A stretch of DNA of 64,000 nt. Source: Methanorbis rubei. GTDB lineage: Archaea > Halobacteriota > Methanomicrobia > Methanomicrobiales > Methanocorpusculaceae. Positions 59,913 to 64,000 of the stretch are shown here, in pieces. The position numbers were made by a program, and so were the translations under genes. The notes beneath the pieces are model-generated. The model saw nothing but the letters and a program-made list of their open reading frames with translations. It was not told the DNA's origin and searched no databases. Every line of letters starts with the position of its first letter. Within the stretch, counting starts at the first letter, position 1. The DNA lies in assembly GCF_032714495.1 (NCBI RefSeq), contig NZ_JAWDKB010000001.1, positions 124,001 through 188,000 of the forward strand, given 5' to 3'.

Positions 59913-60428
59913 TTAGTTGAGATTTTGAATGTCGTCCGCCCATCCCTCAACCTTGGCAAGAATTGCATCAGCCTCGTAAGAACTGATCTTCAGCTCCTCT
60001 CTGTTGAAGTCGAGATGGTAATTCTCGCCGGTCGGATCATGGACCTTGACCCTGACGCTCCAGGAGTCCTTGGTGTTGTCGCGGTCTGCGACCATGTCTT
60101 CGCCGAAAAGTCCGGTGAGAGCAGTGTTTGCAAGAAGCGAGGCGATAATCGCATCATAGGCCTCTCTGGTCGGAGCGGTGAGGACAAGACCGCCGATCAC
60201 TTTTCCGAGAGGATTGAGGTAGACGATGGTGGCTTTGTAGACCTCTTTACTGACAAACACTGCGTCCACCGTCTGGCCGGAGGTCTGGTACGGGGTTGCA
60301 CCAAGCGGGTTCTCGGCACTTTTCAGTGCGGCGATGTTTGCATCGAACGCGGTTGCGTCGGTGATCGGCACGGTGAAGACGCGTTTTGCGCTCTTCACCA
60401 CCGAAGTTGGAATGAAGTCGAGTGGCAT
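59913..60428 (-). CDS. hypothetical protein, 171 aa
   Basis: No family recognised. Beta-rich with mixed polarity, begins MPLDFIPTSVVKSAKRVF and has VVSKEVYKATIVYLNPLGKVIG- and SWSVRVKVHDPTGENYHLDF-like strands; no signal peptide, no membrane helix. The size and strand content would fit a virion or element-borne structural protein, but nothing proves it. A ribosome-like aggag lies just upstream of the ATG at 60428. Confidence 0.65.
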   Translation of the reverse strand: MPLDFIPTSVVKSAKRVFTVPITDATAFDANIAALKSAENPLGATPYQTSGQTVDAVFVSKEVYKATIVYLNPLGKVIGGLVLTAPTREAYDAIIASLLANTALTGLFGEDMVADRDNTKDSWSVRVKVHDPTGENYHLDFNREELKISSYEADAILAKVEGWADDIQNLN

Positions 60429-60553
60429 TTTTTTCTCCTGAGGCTGTTGGAAAAAATGTCCGGATCTGTTTTCCTCAGTCTCTACTCTTTTGTTGGATTT
60501 TGCGAGGGATGAATCTGAATTTTTTCAGGATTATCAGGAATTTTTCCTGATTT
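60429..60553. other. short intergenic stretch with T-rich DNA
   Basis: Leader of the 171-aa gene, followed by AT-rich DNA with no feature beyond the repeat element that starts at 60554. Confidence 0.4.
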
Positions 60554-60780
60554 GAAACGCGAATCGCATGCCTTCGGCCAAACGCGAATCGCATGCCTTC
60601 GTCCTGCTCACCGCTTCGCGGAATAAAAAATCGCCAATGGCGATTTTTAAGGAGTTACGAATATTATTTATTTTTCAAGCAGGTATCTTAGCTCAGAAAA
60701 AGCAAAAACAATTTTTTTTTTGAAAAATCGCCATTGGCGATTTTTTATTCGCGCTATTCGCGTTTCAAAATCTCATCATG
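60554..60780. repeat. complete family-1 element with nested mini-repeat
   Basis: The left arm begins aaacgcgaatcgcatgcc and includes two mini-repeat pieces (catgccttcggcc, tcctgctcaccgcttcgcg) and the palindrome at 60628-60648. A ~70-bp AT-rich loop and the right arm 60723-60767 (palindrome, then tattcgcgctattcgcgttt) follow. It separates the surface/171-aa genes from the element-like operon to the right. Confidence 0.82.
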
Positions 60781-60813
60781 CCCCACTCAAAAAAATAAAA
60801 ATAAATTCCTCAT

Positions 60814-61014
60814 CTACAGCCGCAGCCGCCTCTTCAGCTCCTCGGTCACCCCGTCGACGAACGGTCGGTGAATCCCATGATTCAGCATCGCCGACGCAAC
60901 CGCAGTCTTCGTGCATCCCACGTGCTGACAGATCTCCTTCACCGACATACCGGCACGCAGAAGCTCCATCAGCGCCGCCCGGTCGGCAAGCTCAGGATAC
61001 TGATACCATCTCAT
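60814..61014 (-). CDS. helix-turn-helix protein, 66 aa
   Basis: Short DNA-binding-like protein: ADRAALMELLRAGMSVKEICQHVGCTKTAVASAMLNHGI is a helix-turn-helix of the Hin/terminase-small-subunit type. It is the last gene of a minus-strand run and overlaps the next upstream gene in ATGA. Probable role in recognising DNA ends or element DNA; unproven. Confidence 0.75.
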   Translation of the reverse strand: MRWYQYPELADRAALMELLRAGMSVKEICQHVGCTKTAVASAMLNHGIHRPFVDGVTEELKRRLRL

Positions 61015-61502
61015 GCATCCTCACCGAGCTTCACAATCACCGGCCGCAGGGGCTTTTGGTCCGTAAGAACAAAACCATCCATCTCCTGCCTCGTCAGAAA
61101 CTTCTCCAGATCAGCGATGTTCACCGCGGCAAGACTCGCCGTGCGGTCGGGATCACTCCCCAGGCACAGCTCATACAGCAGCTTTCGCGAGAGAATCCGC
61201 TCTGCATCCGTCGCACGAAGATACGCAACCGCGGAAAACATCTTCGGCATCTCCTCTCTCAGGAGCGGGACATTCACCCGCCGGACCGCCACTTGCGGAA
61301 ACCTCAGCTCATATGCAGGCGATGTCAGATTTCCCGCCGTAATCTGCGACACCGTCGTATTGAACTCCTCGTTGAACAGCAGCGAAAGCCGGTGCAGACT
61401 GCCTTCAAGCTCCGTGCACCAGTAGGCCCGCTCAAACAAATTCTCGGGCCGCGGCCAGCTGGGGAGCAGGCAGTCGTTCAGAATCTCTGCCGCCGTGATC
61501 AT
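61011..61502 (-). CDS. hypothetical element-borne protein, 163 aa
   Basis: No recognised family. Alpha/beta protein starting MITAAEILNDCLLPSWPRPEN, with LFERAYWCTELEGSLHRLSLLFNEEF, then VRRVNVPLLREEMPKMFSAVAYL and a C-terminal helical end. Linked by ATGA overlaps at both ends to the HTH and zinc-ribbon genes. Confidence 0.68.
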   Translation of the reverse strand: MITAAEILNDCLLPSWPRPENLFERAYWCTELEGSLHRLSLLFNEEFNTTVSQITAGNLTSPAYELRFPQVAVRRVNVPLLREEMPKMFSAVAYLRATDAERILSRKLLYELCLGSDPDRTASLAAVNIADLEKFLTRQEMDGFVLTDQKPLRPVIVKLGEDA

Positions 61503-61750
61503 AAGACAGCCTCCAGTTGCCGCCGTCTGAAGAGTGCGGCAACCTTCTCTTTCAGTCTGATATACTCATCCACAGTATATATCTCACCGTCTTCGGTGAG
61601 GAGTGCAGGGTTTTGGCACGCCGGACAGACGAGAATCGGGGAGGGTTTTGGCGGTGGAGACGCCGCAGGCGTCCAACCGCCTGTGGTGAATCTGAACCCA
61701 CAGGTCAGGCACCGATAGGCAAAACTCGTGAAGACGTTCTCCTCAGTCAT
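61499..61750 (-). CDS. zinc-ribbon protein, 83 aa
   Basis: Start at the ATG at 61750. Contains CLTCGF and CPACQN pairs about 27 residues apart, the four ligands of a zinc ribbon, and an end with basic helix RLKEKVAALFRRRQLEAVL. A longer frame start lies in the HNH gene and is not used. Likely nucleic-acid binding. Confidence 0.75.
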   Translation of the reverse strand: MTEENVFTSFAYRCLTCGFRFTTGGWTPAASPPPKPSPILVCPACQNPALLTEDGEIYTVDEYIRLKEKVAALFRRRQLEAVL

Positions 61751-62255
61751 GATAGCGTGCCTCGCAGTAGGTTTTGCCCCGAATGAGTCGGGAGACGGAT
61801 GCCTGCGATATGCGGTACTCCTCGGCAAGTGTGCGGTAGGAGACAGCCTGCTCGGCGAACCGTCTGCGGATCTCGCGAACCGTTTCGGGCGCGAGTTTCC
61901 CCGGGTGCGGGCCATTTCGGTTTTCTTTTCCGGTCACGAGCCTGAGATTTTTGATCCGGCAGTCGGTCTTGTCATGGTTTATGTGGTCGATCTCAAGGGA
62001 GTAGTCCAAGGGGAGGCCGAGGATGCCGTGCGCAGCAATCCAGACCGCACGATGTTTGAGGATATCGATCACTTTTCCTCGAATGGTGACGGTTGCTCTG
62101 AGATATCCGTCGCCGTTTTGGTGGAATGCGACCGGCCTGCCCGTCCGGCGGTTCATGATGGTGCCTCTTGCGACGTTGTAGTCCCAGGCTCCGGTGGCAA
62201 ACTTCATCCAGGCGATTACGTCGCCTGCGTGAATGGCGATTGTGGGTCTGGTCAT
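61743..62255 (-). CDS. HNH endonuclease of the phage/homing type, 170 aa
   Basis: The N-terminal half is a repeat-type domain (NVARGTIMNRRTGRPVAFHQNGDGYLRATV). The HNH core YSLEIDHINHDKTDCRIKNLRLVTGKENRNG has the Asp-His and Asn of the active site. A C-terminal helix-turn-helix (RTLAEEYRISQASVSRLIRGK) gives specificity. Typical of selfish genes in phages and integrated elements. Overlaps its neighbours. Start at 62255 in ATGA with the RHH gene. Confidence 0.85.
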   Translation of the reverse strand: MTRPTIAIHAGDVIAWMKFATGAWDYNVARGTIMNRRTGRPVAFHQNGDGYLRATVTIRGKVIDILKHRAVWIAAHGILGLPLDYSLEIDHINHDKTDCRIKNLRLVTGKENRNGPHPGKLAPETVREIRRRFAEQAVSYRTLAEEYRISQASVSRLIRGKTYCEARYHD

Positions 62256-62728
62256 GGCCGGCCTCCCTGATTTTTTGCCTGCCGGAACGTTTCGGCGAGT
62301 TCGCGGGTCCGGTGCTGGAGAAGTTTGGGCCGCCTGATGTTCTGATAAATTTTCATACAGAAGTCGAGGTCTTCGGGGGCTGGGAGCACTCCGCATTTTT
62401 CGAGGACTGTTGTTTCGATATCGCCCCTGAGGAGTGCGAGTGCGGTTTTGCCGCCCCGCATGGCAATCACGGGAAACGCAATTGCGTCGTATGCGTCAAG
62501 GATTGCCTGGCGTGTTTCATCGCGCGTTTGGGCGATCTCACGGATTTCCTTAATCCATGTGCTGGCGTCAGCTGGAATTTCTTGTCCGACTGCGGACGGG
62601 CCGTAGATTGTTGTCTGCAAGAGGGCGGTTACGTAGTCGGTACGGCTTTCAAATCCTGTTGCTTGCAGGATTTTGTCGAGGATAGCGATATCCTCTTCTT
62701 CGAGTTGTAGGTTGAGTCCGATTCTCAT
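62252..62728 (-). CDS. ribbon-helix-helix-type protein, 158 aa
   Basis: The N-terminus MRIGLNLQLEEEDIAILDKIL, then GFESRTDYVTALLQTTIY, is a ribbon-helix-helix DNA-binding motif. A longer C-terminal domain has helices and no known motif. An in-frame ATG at 62758 lies inside the iteron region, so the ATG at 62728 is preferred; a leaderless transcript is likely. First gene of the five-gene element operon, possibly self-regulated through the repeats at 62751. Confidence 0.7.
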   Translation of the reverse strand: MRIGLNLQLEEEDIAILDKILQATGFESRTDYVTALLQTTIYGPSAVGQEIPADASTWIKEIREIAQTRDETRQAILDAYDAIAFPVIAMRGGKTALALLRGDIETTVLEKCGVLPAPEDLDFCMKIYQNIRRPKLLQHRTRELAETFRQAKNQGGRP

Positions 62729-62750
62729 GGTTGTGGTTTTTACCACTGCC

Positions 62751-62796
62751 GTGATCATGAGTCAAGAGTCATGAGTCAACGATCATGAATTGATCG
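62751..62796. repeat. iteron-like repeats, left block
   Basis: gatcatgagtcaagagtc, then atgagtcaacgatcatgaattgatc: several copies of (a)tgagtca / tgactc and TGATCA. It is directly upstream of the RHH gene, and the reverse complement of much of it recurs at 62995-63054. Confidence 0.72.
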
Positions 62797-62994
62797 AGCC
62801 TTCTGGGATGTTTGAGTTTCCCCTCTCTATTTTTTTCTTTTTTTCTTTTTTCTTTTTCATCAGGAAATTGTTCAGATTTATTATGTCTGAGCTGCATAGT
62901 ATACAACAGGACTGCGGGATGTTGTGTTGTCTGTCATTTCGATGAGAGAGAACGCGGGGCCGCAAGTTTGGTGTTGTCTGTTTTTTCCTGTGTG
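62797..62994. other. spacer between the inverted iteron blocks
   Basis: About 200 bp with a long pyrimidine tract (62818-62858) and GC-mixed DNA; the minus-strand open frames are short and low quality. It could be a bent or unwinding region of an origin; no gene supported. Confidence 0.4.
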
Positions 62995-63054
62995 TGATCA
63001 ATTCATGACTCTTGACTCTTGATCATTGACTCATGACTCTTGATCAATTCTTGA
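62995..63054. repeat. iteron-like repeats, right block
   Basis: gatcaattcatgactcttgac, then tcttgatcattgactc, atgactcttgatcaattc: repeated TGACTCTTGA(T) and TGATCA units. Partly inverted relative to the left block. May bind the ribbon-helix-helix proteins on either side. Confidence 0.72.
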
Positions 63055-63190
63055 GGGAAAGATGTTTGAAGGTTCGCGTCGTATAGGGTAAATGTCTGGT
63101 CCGGAAATTTTCTGTTTGAGTCAGGAGTTTGGGGTCAGACACTTCTGTTTTTGTTCGGCAGAGGACGTTAATGTGGTTCACGCAAGGGTC

Positions 63191-63400
63191 TCAGGGACTG
63201 TTTTGATCAGTTCTGATGCCGGTGCGGATCAGTTCGCGGATGGTTTCGCTGCGGTTTTTACCGGTGGCGATGGTTTTTGCGATGATGTAGTCTGCCATGT
63301 CGACACTGATGAGGAGATGGATGTCTACGTCATAGATGCTGCGGTTGTAGTTTTCAAGCAGCTGTCCGATGGTTTTGATGTGTGGTTTTCGTTTGTTCAT
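63191..63400 (-). CDS. small ribbon-helix-helix protein, 69 aa
   Basis: Begins MNKRKPHIKTIGQLLENYN; the RHH motif lies in VDIHLLISVDMADYIIAKTIA, then TGKNRSETIRELIRTGI. Typical CopG/Arc-like regulator of a plasmid or virus. The opposite-strand frame is a shadow. It lies beside the iteron blocks, which it could bind. Confidence 0.78.
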   Translation of the reverse strand: MNKRKPHIKTIGQLLENYNRSIYDVDIHLLISVDMADYIIAKTIATGKNRSETIRELIRTGIRTDQNSP

Positions 63401-64000
63401 GATTCATCTATGTTTGTTTTGCGGTGTTGGTGGTGGGGTTGTTCCGCTGTCCCCGTTCTGTGATTGATCGGGATGTAAGATAATACTGAGTTTTTTTATG
63501 TCATGTTCTGACATATTTTCAGATAGTTTTATCAGATGTTCTACATTTTTCTTGGAGAGCCTCGGCTGGTGTGATGTCTGTTGATTGGTGCGTTGGTGTC
63601 CGTGTCGGGCAAACCGGCTAAATGATGGGCTCTGTTTGAGCTGTCAACCGGACGGGTCGTAGGTGATGCGGGCGCTTTGCGAGAGGTTGCGGCATCTGGT
63701 TAATTGAGTGTTTTTGCGAGGAGGGGTATTAATTTTTGCGGGATTTTTGGTGATGGGGGACGAGAAAAAAAGTTGTGTTTGTGGTGTTTTTGGGCGGCTG
63801 TTTTTCCGGTGAGAGATATTTGGGCGTTGAGATTTTTTGAATAGGAATTTCCGGATTCATATCGAGTCCGCGCGGAAGTCCCGTGTGCGTATTTTTCGGG
63901 AAATACTTATGAAAACACCTGCGTTGGAATAATATGGCCGCAAATTGAGTATTTTATCTCGTAAAAAACGAGCATAATTGATCAATGTGATCAATTTTGC
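63401..64000. other. right-edge region with a terminal inverted repeat, no supported gene
   Basis: 600 bp of mixed GC with G/T-rich runs on the plus strand. No reading frame with good composition or ribosome site. At 63977-63995 ATTGATCA-atg-TGATCAAT is a perfect 8-bp inverted repeat with the TGATCA core shared with the iteron blocks. The element may continue beyond the window. Confidence 0.5.

Noticed and set aside
63092-63463. Plus-strand 123-aa frame
   Set aside because: Shadow opposite the ribbon-helix-helix gene at 63191-63400.

Overview
The window (64 kb, both strands densely coded) comes from a methanogenic archaeon, most likely of the order Methanomicrobiales and close to Methanocorpusculum. 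The evidence is the gene content: methenyl-H4MPT cyclohydrolase (mch), a Fae-Hps fusion, F420-0:gamma-glutamyl ligase (cofE), Sep-tRNA:Cys-tRNA synthase (pscS), geranylgeranyl-reductase-type flavoproteins, Orc1/Cdc6, an archaeal CCA-adding enzyme, Rio2 and DUF460. The genus is an inference from gene content and style, not from a search.

Layout. 1-6.8 kb: dapB (5' end cut by the window), a ferredoxin, an M20 peptidase, the sulfur-transfer pair larE-thiI, DUF2150. 7.4-13.9 kb: thpR-cca, small membrane proteins, PNPOx-like and PEBP proteins, an RNase H-TrmO fusion, an AT-rich orphan, Mrp. 14.3-21 kb: zinc-ribbon protein, orc1/cdc6, mch, tRNA-Val, DJ-1, TPR protein, MFS exporter. 21-28 kb: candidate ncRNA, Na+/solute symporter with small subunit, sbcD-sbcC. 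28.7-34.6 kb: stand-alone ThrRS editing domain, metX-CBS, fae-hps, a GGR-family flavoprotein, AlkA. 34.9-39.5 kb: PhoU/PiT, ferredoxin and two tandem GGR paralogues. 39.7-45.1 kb: rio2-DUF460-thiL operon, TtuA-like protein and nadE. 45.2-52.3 kb: S-layer-type protein, an oxidoreductase, glyA-DHPS-like pair, cofE. 52.5-56 kb: a sulfur/cysteine locus with pscS, a small partner gene, four tandem tRNA-Cys or tRNA-Cys-like genes and divergent metY. 56.4-59.8 kb: a large Thr/Pro-rich surface protein. 60.8-64 kb: a probable integrated element with HNH, HTH and two ribbon-helix-helix genes plus iteron-like repeats.

Three points stand out. First, next to pscS lie four tandem minus-strand tRNA-Cys(GCA)-type genes; two are normal and two carry the same 54-nt structured insert in the anticodon loop and lack U33. 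Second, a palindrome TTCACAnnGTGAA occurs at the promoters of larE-thiI, metX (one mismatch), the tRNA-Cys/pscS cluster and metY, which suggests an undescribed sulfur/methionine/cysteine regulon. Third, intergenic space is colonised by at least two families of long inverted-repeat elements, some with ~70-bp or ~102-bp tandem repeats between their arms, and by a ~30-bp mini-repeat nested inside both families.
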